DNA from: Cytobacillus firmus
Lineage (GTDB): Bacteria > Bacillota > Bacilli > Bacillales > Cytobacillaceae
NCBI RefSeq assembly: GCF_023612095.1
Contig: NZ_CP086235.1
Location: 1,509,001 to 1,573,000 of the forward strand
Reading direction: 5' to 3'
DNA length: 64,000 nt
Shown: positions 31,875-40,599 of the stretch, piece by piece
Layout: every line of letters begins with the position of its first letter
Position numbering within the stretch: position 1 is the first letter of the stretch
Notes under the pieces: model-generated
What the model was told of the DNA's origin: nothing
Database searches by the model: none
Seen by the model: only the letters and a program-made list of their open reading frames with translations
Program-made: the position numbers and the translations under genes

Positions 31875-33137
31875 ATGGATAAAGTAAATAAAATCATTAC
31901 TCTTTTAGAAAACGGTCATCATGAAGAAGCGTTGGAGAGCTATCAGCAAATACTGCTGGATGGTTCTCATGAAGAAAGGTTCCTGCTGGCTGAAGAACTG
32001 TTCCAGTACGGGTTCCTTGAGGAATCAAAAGCCTTATATGAACGGCTTCTGGAAGCATATCCGGAAGAAGGAGAACTGCTCGTTCTGCTGGCTGAAACAC
32101 ATATTGATCTTGGAAATGAAGAGGAAGCCATCCTTGTCCTTGAAAGAATAAATGAACATGATCCGAGCTTTCCGCAGTCGCTTCTCTTATTAGCAGACCT
32201 TTATCAGATGGATGGTCTATTTGAGGTCAGCGAACAAAAGCTCCTGAAAGCAAAAGAAATATTGCCTGATGAGATAATTGTAGATTTTGCCCTGGGTGAA
32301 CTTTATGCAGAGCAGGGTCGGTTCCTGGAAGCAAAGCGGATTTATGAAAAAGTTCTCAGGAAAGAGGAAATCATTGCAGGCATAAATGTAAATCAGAGAT
32401 TGGCGGATATTCTCAGTGCAGGCGGAGCATTTGAAGAAGCCCTTCCATATTACGAAAAAGCGCTTGATGACAAACTGGAGATTAATACCCTTTTCAGTTA
32501 TGCTTTTACAGCGCTTCAAGCCGGCTTTAACCGTACAGCCATTGAAAAATTGACTGAACTGAAGGAGCTGGATCCCGAGTATCATTCACTGTATTTATAC
32601 CTTGCTCAGGCATACGAGCGGGAGGAAGAAGCCGCGAGCGGCCTGGAAGCAGTCAAGGAAGGCTTGAAACAGGACGAATTTAACAAAGAGCTATTCTTCT
32701 ATGGCGGGAAGCTTGCCTTGAAAACTGGCAATGAAAAAGAATCCGAAGATATGTTCAGGCAGGCTCTTGCACTGGATCCCGAATATGTCCAGGCAGCGAT
32801 TCTTTTAAATAAACTTCTCCTCCAGCAGGAAAGATATGAAGATGTAATCGAAATTACTGAAATGCTGAACGAGCTGGAAGAGCCCCAGCTATTATGGGAT
32901 TCAGCCGTTGCCTTTCAGCATTTAGAGGAATATTCAGAGGCATTAAACAAATATCAGCTTGCATATACTTTCTTTAAACAGCAGCAGGATTTTCTTTCAG
33001 ATTACGGATATTTTTTAGCAGAGGAAGGAAAAAGGGAAGAGGCTGCCGAAATTTTTAATACATTAACCAAACTGGAGCCTGGCAATGAGGAATATCTGGA
33101 TGTGCTGCAGCGACTCACGGATGATTTTCTTGATTAA
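31875..33137 (+). CDS. ypiA: YpiA, tetratricopeptide-repeat protein
   Basis: 420 residues built of about eleven to twelve TPR-like 34-residue units (for example AEELFQYGFLEESKALYERLL and ALGELYAEQGRFLEAKRIYEKVL). There is no signal peptide, so it is a cytoplasmic scaffold. It matches YpiA of B. subtilis in length and position. It begins 20 bases after the preceding gene. Partner proteins are unknown. Confidence 0.88.
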   Translation: MDKVNKIITLLENGHHEEALESYQQILLDGSHEERFLLAEELFQYGFLEESKALYERLLEAYPEEGELLVLLAETHIDLGNEEEAILVLERINEHDPSFPQSLLLLADLYQMDGLFEVSEQKLLKAKEILPDEIIVDFALGELYAEQGRFLEAKRIYEKVLRKEEIIAGINVNQRLADILSAGGAFEEALPYYEKALDDKLEINTLFSYAFTALQAGFNRTAIEKLTELKELDPEYHSLYLYLAQAYEREEEAASGLEAVKEGLKQDEFNKELFFYGGKLALKTGNEKESEDMFRQALALDPEYVQAAILLNKLLLQQERYEDVIEITEMLNELEEPQLLWDSAVAFQHLEEYSEALNKYQLAYTFFKQQQDFLSDYGYFLAEEGKREEAAEIFNTLTKLEPGNEEYLDVLQRLTDDFLD

Positions 33138-33210
33138 ATATGGCAGTTTCTATACTTAATGCAGTTTCAGTAAGACCAAATTTGTCTGTAAGCAGAGGAG
33201 GGAATCAAAA

Positions 33211-33756
33211 ATGGCGACCCCTGTATCTGTCAACGAGAAGAAAGATTTTATCCGCTGGTTTTTGAACCATTATCAGCTCAAAAGAAGAGAATGTGTTTGG
33301 ATTCTCAATTATTTGATGAGTCATGACCAGCTTATGGAGAAGGTGCATTTTGTGGAGCAGGCACAGTATTGCCCAAGAGGCCTGATCATGTCGACACATT
33401 GTGTGGATGAAGTTCCTTTCCGTTTTTACAAAGAGAATGTAATGACCACAGATGCGGAGAAGTCCTTCCATGATATCCGCTTAAACAGGGAGGAAGAGAT
33501 TTATATCCAGCTTAATTTCCATGCTTCAAATAAGGCCCATCAGTATGCAGCGGTCATGGAGGAAAATCCCTTTATGCCAAAGACACTCCAGGTAAACGAA
33601 AAGGACCGGCTGATTGCGGAAAGGTTCCTCGCGGAAAGCCTGGAAAAATTCAGAAGAGAGAAACTCCTTGTACTCATTGATGAAGCATTGGATAAGCAGG
33701 ATAAAAAAGCTTTTAACGTTCTGACTCAGCAGCTGAATAAATTAGAAACCACCTAA
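33211..33756 (+). CDS. ypiB: YpiB, UPF0302 family protein
   Basis: 181 residues, with [31 protein letters not shown] and [21 protein letters not shown]. It matches the conserved Bacillus YpiB (about 179 residues) in its genomic slot. Role unknown. GGAGGG precedes the ATG. Confidence 0.85.
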   Translation: MATPVSVNEKKDFIRWFLNHYQLKRRECVWILNYLMSHDQLMEKVHFVEQAQYCPRGLIMSTHCVDEVPFRFYKENVMTTDAEKSFHDIRLNREEEIYIQLNFHASNKAHQYAAVMEENPFMPKTLQVNEKDRLIAERFLAESLEKFRREKLLVLIDEALDKQDKKAFNVLTQQLNKLETT

Positions 33757-33790
33757 GCCTTGCTTTTATAAAAGCAGGGCTTTTATTTTG
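33755..33790 (+). terminator. Terminator after ypiB
   Basis: AAGCCTTGCTTTT pairs with AAAAGCAGGGCTT (one wobble), followed by TTATTTT. Confidence 0.8.
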
Positions 33791-33869
33791 CCTGCATTCT
33801 CTGATTTGAAGCATTCTAATCATTAATGATATATTAAGGAAGGCAAATATATGTAATGGAGTGAATGAT

Positions 33870-34334
33870 ATGAAATGGATATCACAGGATATCGACATGT
33901 TTCTTAAAGAAAAGCAATATGTAGACACAGCTGTTCTCCCGCTTCTTCCTGTATCATTTGGCGATGATATCAAACAGTCTGTAGCTATGACAGAATTTAT
34001 ATCACTTCTAAGTGTGCAGCTTGAACGGCAATTCAGAGGGCGTCTCATCATGCTGCCTGGATATGCATATCTGAAACCGGCATCAGAAGAGAGCCTGATC
34101 AGCGGCTTGGGACAATGGGAATCAGAATTGAAGGCTCAGGGGTTTAAGCATATTTTCCTATTAACTTCGGACAGCATGTGGAAAACGTTCGAAGACCGGC
34201 TGGAAGGAGGCTTGATTTGGCTTCCATCTCTGCCTCTTGAGAATATGGATGAAAATTATAGGAACTCCATTCTCGATGACCAGGTGAAACAGCTGCTGAA
34301 TCTTTTTGTCCAAAAGTGGCAAAATGGTGAATAG
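33870..34334 (+). CDS. ypiF: YpiF, DUF2487 protein
   Basis: 154 residues beginning MKWISQDIDMFLKEKQYVDTA, matching B. subtilis YpiF, which precedes qcrABC. The ATG at 33870 lies eight bases after GGAG; a GTG at 33861 is an alternative that overlaps the ribosome site. It looks cytoplasmic, with no catalytic motif recognised. Confidence 0.82.
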   Translation: MKWISQDIDMFLKEKQYVDTAVLPLLPVSFGDDIKQSVAMTEFISLLSVQLERQFRGRLIMLPGYAYLKPASEESLISGLGQWESELKAQGFKHIFLLTSDSMWKTFEDRLEGGLIWLPSLPLENMDENYRNSILDDQVKQLLNLFVQKWQNGE

Positions 34335-34381
34335 TGTGAATGTTAAGTCGCTCTATTTACATGTTTCGCCAAAGGATTATA

Positions 34382-34410
34382 TTGACCTTGCATAAAGATT
34401 GATATATCAT
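34382..34410 (+). promoter_or_regulatory. Candidate SigA promoter of qcrABC
   Basis: TTGACC (34382-34387), a 17-base spacer and TATCAT (34405-34410), 72 bases upstream of qcrA. Both boxes match consensus at five of six positions. Confidence 0.6.
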
Positions 34411-34482
34411 TGTTATGTCCTAGTTTTATATTGTGTTGAATTTTGTCCGTTGGACTTAACTTCATAATAGAGGGGGAAAAGT

Positions 34483-34989
34483 ATGAGCAAAAATCGAGTT
34501 ACTAGACGTCAATTCCTGAACTATACACTTACTGGTGTAGGCGGTTTCATGGCAGCAGGCATGCTAATGCCGATGGTCCGTTTTGCGGTTGATCCTGTAT
34601 TGCAGGCAGCTGGTGAAAGTGATTTTATTCCAACAAAGCAAAAAGTGGCTGAAATTACCGAAAAGCCGACAAGGGTTGATTACACTTACGAGCAGCAGGA
34701 TGCATGGTACACATCCGAAGTTACCGGCACTGCTTGGGTTTATAAGGATGATAAAGGTGAAATTGTTGCATTGTCTCCAGTATGTAAGCATTTAGGGTGC
34801 GTAGTTGACTGGAATACTGACAAGTCAAACCCTGATCATTTCTATTGCCCTTGCCATGGCGGCCTTTATACAAAGGATGGGACAAACGTTCCAGGTACAC
34901 CGCCGGTTGCATCACTTGATGTATTTCCTTACAAAGAAAAAGATGGCTTCTTGTATTTAGGCAAGGCTGAACCGCGAAAGGAGGCGTAA
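34483..34989 (+). CDS. qcrA: Menaquinol:cytochrome c reductase, Rieske iron-sulfur subunit
   Basis: Carries the [2Fe-2S] centre that accepts electrons from menaquinol. A twin-arginine-like RRQFLNY and hydrophobic anchor (about 8-32) are at the N-terminus. The cluster ligands lie in CKHLGC (near 106-111) and CPCHGG (near 127-132). Length 168, as in B. subtilis (167). GGGGGAAAAG precedes the start. First gene of qcrABC. Confidence 0.96.
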   Translation: MSKNRVTRRQFLNYTLTGVGGFMAAGMLMPMVRFAVDPVLQAAGESDFIPTKQKVAEITEKPTRVDYTYEQQDAWYTSEVTGTAWVYKDDKGEIVALSPVCKHLGCVVDWNTDKSNPDHFYCPCHGGLYTKDGTNVPGTPPVASLDVFPYKEKDGFLYLGKAEPRKEA

Positions 34990-34992
34990 TAA

Positions 34993-35667
34993 TTGTTAAA
35001 CAAAATTTATGATTGGGTAGATGAGCGTTTAGATATTACGCCGATCTGGCGGGATATTGCTGACCATGAAGTGCCTGAGCATGTAAACCCCGCACATCAT
35101 TTCTCTGCATTCGTTTACTGTTTTGGCGGTCTGACGTTCTTCGTTACTGTAATTCAAATCTTATCCGGTATGTTCCTGACAATGTACTATGTTCCGGATA
35201 TCAAAAATGCATGGGAATCCGTGTATTATCTTCAAAACCATGTTGCATTCGGGCAGATTGTCCGCGGAATGCACCACTGGGGAGCAAGTTTGGTAATCGT
35301 AATGATGTTCCTACATACGTTACGTGTTTTCTTCCAGGGAGCTTATAAGAAGCCCCGTGAATTAAACTGGGTTGTCGGAGTGCTTATTTTCTTCATAATG
35401 CTTGCACTTGGACTGACAGGTTACTTATTGCCTTGGGATATGAAAGCCCTTTTCGCTACAAAAGTAACAATCCAGATCGTAGAATCAACTCCACTTATTG
35501 GAGAATATCTGAAAATACTTATTGCAGGACATTCTGATATTGTCGGCGCGCAGACGATCACCCGATTCTTTGCTATCCATGTATTCTTCTTACCGGCTGC
35601 ATTATTCGGGTTAATGGCTGCCCACTTTATTATGATTCGTAAGCAGGGTATTTCAGGACCGTTGTAA
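34993..35667 (+). CDS. qcrB: Menaquinol:cytochrome c reductase, cytochrome b subunit
   Basis: 224-residue four-helix cytochrome b6-type subunit that binds the b haems and a covalent c-type haem. Haem-ligand histidines lie in MHHWGASLVI and FLHTLRVF on helix B/C and RFFAIHVFFLP on helix D. GYLLPWDM is the quinol-site loop. It starts with TTG at 34993, three bases after qcrA, with AAAGGAGG upstream. Confidence 0.96.
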   Translation: MLNKIYDWVDERLDITPIWRDIADHEVPEHVNPAHHFSAFVYCFGGLTFFVTVIQILSGMFLTMYYVPDIKNAWESVYYLQNHVAFGQIVRGMHHWGASLVIVMMFLHTLRVFFQGAYKKPRELNWVVGVLIFFIMLALGLTGYLLPWDMKALFATKVTIQIVESTPLIGEYLKILIAGHSDIVGAQTITRFFAIHVFFLPAALFGLMAAHFIMIRKQGISGPL

Positions 35668-35710
35668 GAAATAATTTTATGATCATTGCAAAAGGAGGGG
35701 AAATCGCCCA

Positions 35711-36478
35711 ATGCATCGTGGTAAAGGTATGAAATTCGTAGGTGACTCTCGTGTTCCTGCAGAACGCAAACCGAATATTCCGAAAGACTATTCGGAATAT
35801 CCAGGAAAAACAGAAGCATTCTGGCCAAACTTCCTGTTAAAGGAATGGATGGTAGGGGCTGTATTCCTTATCGGTTTCCTATGCTTGACAATTGCGCATG
35901 AGCCGCCATTAGAAAAAATTGCTGATCCAAGTGATACAGCTTATATTCCGCTGCCAGACTGGTACTTCCTGTTCTTGTACCAGCTTCTAAAATACAGCTA
36001 TGCATCCGGACCTTATAATGCAATCGGTGCTTTTATTATTCCGGGTCTTGCATTCGGAGCATTGTTGCTTGCACCATTTATTGACCGCGGACCTGAACGC
36101 CGTCCGTCCAAGCGTCCTTTAGCAACCGGCTTTATGCTATTGGCTCTAGCCGGCATTACTTATCTGACTTGGGAGTCTGTTGCCCACCATGACTGGGAGG
36201 CAGCTGCACAGCAAGGTAAGATTGTGGCTGAAGTAGAATTCGATAAAGAAGACGAAGGCTACAAGATTTTTGAAGCAAACGGATGTATTTCCTGCCACGG
36301 AGGAGACCTTCAGGGTGGAGCAGGTTCACCTGCACTTGTTGACACTGGGTTAACACCTGAAGAAGTTGCTGACATTGCTAAAAACGGTAAAGGCGCTATG
36401 CCTCCAGGAATGTTCAAAGGTTCTGATGAAGAACTTCAAAAGCTTGCTGAATTCATTTCTGGCCTTGAAAGCAAATAA
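35711..36478 (+). CDS. qcrC: Menaquinol:cytochrome c reductase, subunit IV-cytochrome c fusion
   Basis: The N-terminal part (to about residue 150, three membrane helices, with PLPDWYFLFLYQLLKY) resembles subunit IV of b6f. The C-terminal domain is a c-type cytochrome with the haem motif CISCH (near residue 194) and axial Met in MPPGMF. This fusion is the normal Bacillus arrangement. Length 255 residues. GGAGGGGAAAT precedes the ATG. Confidence 0.96.
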   Translation: MHRGKGMKFVGDSRVPAERKPNIPKDYSEYPGKTEAFWPNFLLKEWMVGAVFLIGFLCLTIAHEPPLEKIADPSDTAYIPLPDWYFLFLYQLLKYSYASGPYNAIGAFIIPGLAFGALLLAPFIDRGPERRPSKRPLATGFMLLALAGITYLTWESVAHHDWEAAAQQGKIVAEVEFDKEDEGYKIFEANGCISCHGGDLQGGAGSPALVDTGLTPEEVADIAKNGKGAMPPGMFKGSDEELQKLAEFISGLESK

Positions 36479-36480
36479 TT

Positions 36481-36515
36481 AAAAAGAAGCTGGCATTGCC
36501 AGCTTCTTTTTTTTG
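36481..36515 (+). terminator. Terminator after qcrABC
   Basis: AAGAAGCTGGC pairs with GCCAGCTTCTT around ATT, followed by eight T. Confidence 0.92.
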
Positions 36516-36600
36516 CCCAAATAATTGTTCGTTTTTTTATAGGAGTTTGATGTGGTAAAATAATGAAATAATCGTGTACATAGAGAAAAGGAGAAAAAAC

Positions 36601-37197
36601 ATGAAATGGATCTATCCTTTATTAGGCAGCAGAGCTATGCTGATATTGCTTCTGATTATTAACACAGCAGGCACCATCTATGGGTATATATGGTATAAGT
36701 GGCAGCTGGTAGATACACCGGCTATTTTCTTGCCATTCGTACCCGACAGCCCTACAGCGAGCCTGTTTTTTATGTTTGTGCTCATCGCCTTTCTAATGGG
36801 CAAAAATTGGCCATTGATGGAAGCTTTAGCAATTGTAACCCTTATTAAATACGGAATATGGGCTGTAGTTATGAATTTGCTCGTATTTCAGGTTACAGGT
36901 GAATTGGATCCCCTTGCTCTCATGCTGATCTTCTCTCATGGTGCAATGGCAGTCCAGGGTGTTCTCTACGCACCATTCTATCGCTTCAAAACATGGCATC
37001 TAGTCATTACGGGTATCTGGACTCTGCACAATGATGTAATTGATTACGTCTTTTTCATGCTTCCCCGCTATCCGATACTAAATCTTTACACACCGCAAAT
37101 CGGCTATTTTACATTCTGGCTCAGCATTTTCTCACTAGGAACAGCGTATTACTTCGTCCTAAGAAAAAATCGATTTCGTCTGGATATAGTGAAATAG
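36601..37197 (+). CDS. ypjA: YpjA, DUF1405 membrane protein
   Basis: 198 residues with about six membrane segments and the family-typical LVDTPAIFLPFVPDSPTAS stretch. It matches YpjA (about 185) after qcrC. The ATG at 36601 follows AAAAGGAGAAAA; an upstream ATG at 36574 overlaps this site. Function unknown. Confidence 0.85.
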   Translation: MKWIYPLLGSRAMLILLLIINTAGTIYGYIWYKWQLVDTPAIFLPFVPDSPTASLFFMFVLIAFLMGKNWPLMEALAIVTLIKYGIWAVVMNLLVFQVTGELDPLALMLIFSHGAMAVQGVLYAPFYRFKTWHLVITGIWTLHNDVIDYVFFMLPRYPILNLYTPQIGYFTFWLSIFSLGTAYYFVLRKNRFRLDIVK

Positions 37198-37212
37198 TGC
37201 TCCGATTCCCTT

Positions 37213-37246
37213 GATCCAAACCATTTAGTGTTTTGGGTCTTTTTTG
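37213..37246 (+). terminator. Terminator after ypjA
   Basis: GATCCAAA pairs with TTTGGGTC around the loop, followed by TTTTTTG. Confidence 0.75.
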
Positions 37247-37292
37247 TTTATATAGAAATAACCTGGCCCCCAAAATTATTTTCTGGTCTAAC

Positions 37293-37341
37293 CTTGTCCC
37301 TCTTTTCATATTTATCTAATAGTAATTTGAGGGGGGACAAG
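37293..37341 (+). promoter_or_regulatory. Hairpin that can mask the ypjB ribosome binding site
   Basis: CTTGTCC-CTC at 37293-37302 is complementary to GAG...GGACAAG at 37329-37341, with three extra G bulged out. The 3' arm is the G-rich Shine-Dalgarno sequence itself, immediately before the start codon at 37343/37346. The loop is about 26 bases and AT-rich. Confidence 0.5.
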
Positions 37342-37345
37342 TTTG

Positions 37346-38122
37346 ATGAGGCGAAAAGTAATCGCATTCTTATTCATTATTATGTTATTGCCTGGAATGG
37401 TGTCTGCAGATAAGACAACAAAAATAGATAAATTAGATCAATTGTCTAATGAAGCCTTACAGATGGTTAAGCTTCACAGGTATGAGGATGCCAAGAAGCT
37501 GTTGGAGTATTTCTCCGAGCAATTCGTTGCTGTAAACGGCAAGGAAAGGCCATTTACAATGGACGAGCTGCGGATTATTACAGTCTCTCATGATGATGCT
37601 GTACAAGCTGCGGTAAATACATCTATGAGCCACGAAGAACGGCTTAATCATGCAACAAAATTCCGCCTCGTAATGGATGCGATTTCCTCCAAATATCAGC
37701 CTTTATGGACTGAAATGGAGAAGCCGATCATGTCAGTGTTTGGTGAGGTAAAGGAAGCGGCATACAGCGGAAATAACGAGAACTTCCATTCACGTTTGAA
37801 TTCCTTTTTGTCTTTATATGAGGTTATTTATCCCAGTCTGAAGATAGATGTGGATGCAGAAAAGGTACAAAAACTGAACGCACGCATAAATTTTATCGAT
37901 CATTATCGGCCTCAGGTGCTTTCCCAGCAGGCAAGCCAGCAGGAACTTGCTGCATTGGAAAATGATCTGCAGACTATCTTTGATGAAATGACAGAAGATG
38001 AAACGGATCCATCCCTCTGGTGGGTGATCATCTCAACCGGGAGCATAATCATCATTACATTATCTTACGTAGGTTGGAGAAAATATAAGGGAGACAGGGC
38101 AAGACAAAAAAATCGATCTTAA
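37346..38122 (+). CDS. ypjB: YpjB, sporulation-associated membrane protein
   Basis: About 258 residues. The N-terminal signal sequence (about 1-20) is followed by a helical extracytoplasmic region. One C-terminal membrane helix (WWVIISTGSIIIITLSYVGW) and a basic tail (RKYKGDRARQKNRS) close the chain. This is the YpjB topology; B. subtilis ypjB belongs to the SigE regulon. Either TTG 37343 or ATG 37346 may start it. Confidence 0.82.
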   Translation: MRRKVIAFLFIIMLLPGMVSADKTTKIDKLDQLSNEALQMVKLHRYEDAKKLLEYFSEQFVAVNGKERPFTMDELRIITVSHDDAVQAAVNTSMSHEERLNHATKFRLVMDAISSKYQPLWTEMEKPIMSVFGEVKEAAYSGNNENFHSRLNSFLSLYEVIYPSLKIDVDAEKVQKLNARINFIDHYRPQVLSQQASQQELAALENDLQTIFDEMTEDETDPSLWWVIISTGSIIIITLSYVGWRKYKGDRARQKNRS

Positions 38123-38124
38123 TA

Positions 38125-38246
38125 AGAAAAGCGGAAGCACCTTGCTCACCCCCGACAAGCACAAGACGAGCCTCACGGAAAGGCGTTCTTTGCCTTTTTG
38201 GGGGATCGGCTTGTGACCTCGAGGGGGTAGGTGCTGGAGCTAGACA
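38125..38246. repeat. Structured intergenic repeat element of bacilli
   Basis: A nested foldback. AGCACCT (38136-38142) pairs with AGGTGCT (38229-38235). ACCCCC (38148-38153) pairs with GGGGGT (38223-38228), and ACAAGC (38155-38160) with GCTTGT (38209-38214). An inner hairpin AAAGGC/GCCTTT is at 38179-38197. The ends AAAAGCGGAAGCACCT and GGTGCTGGAGCTAGACAG look like the dispersed repeat I know from intergenic regions of several Bacillus genomes. Only one copy was noticed here. A second small hairpin (GTTCAAA/TTTGAAC, 38256-38287) follows. There is no coding sequence in 38123-38423. Confidence 0.7.
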
Positions 38247-38423
38247 GGCCTCGAAGTTCAAAAATTTCTACATTCTTATCTTTGAACAAAAAGAATAATG
38301 AGTGTCTTTTCCCGTTTTGTAATCAAGAGGAAAGGGAAAAGATAGGCAAATCGATTTGTATGCTGGATATCTGCAGGCCAGCGGATAAAATACACCATGA
38401 CCAGCTTAATGGGAGGTAACAAA

Positions 38424-39104
38424 ATGGGAGGATATCTCATTTATTTCGCAATAATTATTCTTGTTCCGCTTTGGGCACAAATGAAAGTAAAGGGAGCTTA
38501 CAGCAAATATTCAAAAGTTCCTTCATCCACTCAAATGAGGGGTGCTGAAGTAGCCAGAAGAATTCTGGATGAGAATGGTCTGTATAAAGTTGGCGTTGAA
38601 GAAACCAGGGGGCATCTAACAGATCACTATGATCCTCGATCCAAGACAGTCAGGCTTTCGGCAACAAATTATCATGGCCATTCTGTGGCTGCTGCTGCAA
38701 TAGCAGCCCATGAAGTTGGCCATGCCATCCAGGATAATCAGGATTACGCTTTTCTGCGCTTCCGCCATGCACTAGTACCTGTTGCGAATATTGGTTCAAA
38801 CTTCTCCTGGATTCTGATCATGATTGGTTTTTTTGCTGGGTTGAGCGGTATGGTGCTGCTTGGTATAATCTTCATGGCAGCTGCAGTGGTTTTTCAAGTG
38901 ATCACACTTCCGGTAGAGTTCAATGCTTCTAATCGTGCGATGGATCAGGTAGTATCCCTTGGAATTATCAGAAACGATGAAGAAAGAGAGACTAAAAAAG
39001 TTTTGAATGCAGCTGCGTTGACATATGTGGCGGCAGCAGCCGTGGCAGTGCTGGAATTGCTGCGTTTAATTCTTATTTATACAGGAATGACCAGATCTGA
39101 GTAA
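38424..39104 (+). CDS. YugP-like membrane zinc metallopeptidase
   Basis: 226 residues. The first helix (about 3-21) anchors the protein; the zinc motif HEVGHA (near residue 97, HExxH type) is in an otherwise soluble segment. Two to three membrane helices follow near 115-170 and 195-220. This is the YugP/neutral zinc metallopeptidase family. The start at 38424 follows GGGAGGTAAC. It stands between the repeat element and convergent ypjC; I do not recall it in this slot in B. subtilis, where yugP lies elsewhere. Substrate unknown. Confidence 0.82.
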   Translation: MGGYLIYFAIIILVPLWAQMKVKGAYSKYSKVPSSTQMRGAEVARRILDENGLYKVGVEETRGHLTDHYDPRSKTVRLSATNYHGHSVAAAAIAAHEVGHAIQDNQDYAFLRFRHALVPVANIGSNFSWILIMIGFFAGLSGMVLLGIIFMAAAVVFQVITLPVEFNASNRAMDQVVSLGIIRNDEERETKKVLNAAALTYVAAAAVAVLELLRLILIYTGMTRSE

Positions 39105-39128
39105 AGGCCGGCAATGCCGGCTTTTTTA
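39104..39128 (+). terminator. Terminator of the yugP-like gene
   Basis: GCCGGCA pairs with TGCCGGC with almost no loop, followed by six T. Confidence 0.78.
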
Positions 39129-39130
39129 AT

Positions 39131-39159
39131 GAAAAAAAATGATGCCCCTGGGACATCAC
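39131..39159 (-). terminator. Terminator of ypjC (minus strand)
   Basis: On the minus strand TGATGTCCC pairs with GGGCATCA, followed by eight T (the A run 39132-39139). Confidence 0.85.
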
Positions 39160-39167
39160 ATTGATTT

Positions 39168-40040
39168 TCAGCGTTCAACCGGCTTTTTATTTTCATCCAA
39201 AGTAAAGCCTTCACCCAGCACATCATGTACAGCTGTGACAGAAACAAATGCATGGGGATCAACAGAAGTAATCGCATTTTTTAAACGGACAATTTCATTA
39301 CGGCCGACAACACAATATAATACTTCCCGCTCTTTTTTTGTGAAGGAACCATGGCCTTTTAATACCGTAACGCCCCGATCCATTTCTTTCATGATTTTAT
39401 CGGCAATTGCATCGTTTCGTTCTGATATGATCATGGCCCCCCTTGCTGCATAAGCCCCTTCCTGCATGAAATCAATTACTTTTGCACCAACAAAAACAGC
39501 CACCAAGGTGTACATGGCTTCCCTGTAATTCAAATATGTAATTAATGAAAGGGCAATCACAAAAAAGTCAAAAATGAACATTGTCTTTCCCATGCTGACT
39601 CCGGCATATTTATGTGCAAGTCTGGCAATTATATCAACTCCGCCAGTTGTGCCTCCAAATCTGAAAATCGTGCCAAGACCGATCCCTATAAAAACACCCG
39701 CGAATAAAGAAGCGAGAGTCAAATCCTCTTTTAATGGCATTTCAATCTGATACCGCTGAAAAATCCATAGGAATAGGGACACACCGACCGTTCCGATGAT
39801 GGTATAAAGAAAAACATTTCTGCCCAGAAGTTTCCATCCAATAAAGAAAAGAGGTATATTTAGCAGAAGGTTAGTATAGGAAGGGTCCCACTCGAAAAGG
39901 AAGTATAAAAGCAGGGTAATACCGGTGAAACCGCCTTCAGCCAAGTTGTTTTGCATATTAAAGTGAACAAGGCCCCATGAAAAAATGGCTGAGCCAAGCA
40001 GAATGAAAAAAATATTCTTAAATTTCAATCCATAAAACAT
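39168..40040 (-). CDS. ypjC: YpjC, YitT-family membrane protein (DUF161/DUF2179)
   Basis: 290 residues: five to six membrane helices in the first about 200 residues (DUF161 region with NNLAEGGFTGITLLL and RFGGTTGGVDIIA). A soluble C-terminal DUF2179 domain of about 80 residues follows (RGVTVLKGHGSFTKKEREVLYCVV). The start at 40040 follows GGAGGGATAAC on the minus strand; the longer reading from 40067 is less likely. Transport or signalling role unproven. Confidence 0.85.
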   Translation of the reverse strand: MFYGLKFKNIFFILLGSAIFSWGLVHFNMQNNLAEGGFTGITLLLYFLFEWDPSYTNLLLNIPLFFIGWKLLGRNVFLYTIIGTVGVSLFLWIFQRYQIEMPLKEDLTLASLFAGVFIGIGLGTIFRFGGTTGGVDIIARLAHKYAGVSMGKTMFIFDFFVIALSLITYLNYREAMYTLVAVFVGAKVIDFMQEGAYAARGAMIISERNDAIADKIMKEMDRGVTVLKGHGSFTKKEREVLYCVVGRNEIVRLKNAITSVDPHAFVSVTAVHDVLGEGFTLDENKKPVER

Positions 40041-40252
40041 GTTATCCCTCCGCTGCCTGAATATCACAATACCAAAGCGTATCTAATTATATAAGATTCA
40101 GATTATAAGAGCAATAACATCAATGGACAAGAAGCGGCTGACTGACCATCTATTAGCAATGATAAAAAATATTTGTAAAATGGCTGAGCTATAGCTTAAC
40201 ATGAAAAGTGGAAATCACGTATAGAACATGTAATAAAAACAGAGGTGAAAGT

Positions 40253-40585
40253 ATGGAGACACCAAAAACAATGAAAGAGATGCAAACTGACGTTGACAAA
40301 TACATAAGCCAATTTAAAGAAGGTTATTTCAGCCCATTGGCGATGCTTGCAAGGATGACCGAGGAACTTGGGGAACTATCCAGGGAAGTGAACCATCACT
40401 ATGGTGAAAAACCAAAAAAATCAACAGAGGAAGAAAAGGCTATCGAAGAAGAGCTTGGAGATATGCTCTTTGTTCTAATATGCTTTGCAAATTCCTTACA
40501 TATTGACTTAGAAGAAGCGCACGATCGTGTCATGGAAAAATTCAGCACACGCGATAAAGACAGATGGACAAGAATTGAAGAGTAG
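40253..40585 (+). CDS. ypjD: YpjD, MazG-like nucleotide pyrophosphohydrolase
   Basis: 110-residue all-alpha NTP pyrophosphatase. The metal-binding glutamates are in [13 protein letters not shown] (EExxE, near residue 36) and [10 protein letters not shown] (ExxD, near 68). The ATG at 40253 follows AGAGGTGAAAGT. Likely a house-cleaning enzyme for non-canonical nucleotides. First gene of the group running into dapB. Confidence 0.9.
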   Translation: METPKTMKEMQTDVDKYISQFKEGYFSPLAMLARMTEELGELSREVNHHYGEKPKKSTEEEKAIEEELGDMLFVLICFANSLHIDLEEAHDRVMEKFSTRDKDRWTRIEE

Positions 40586-40599
40586 AAGGAGAGAGGAAA

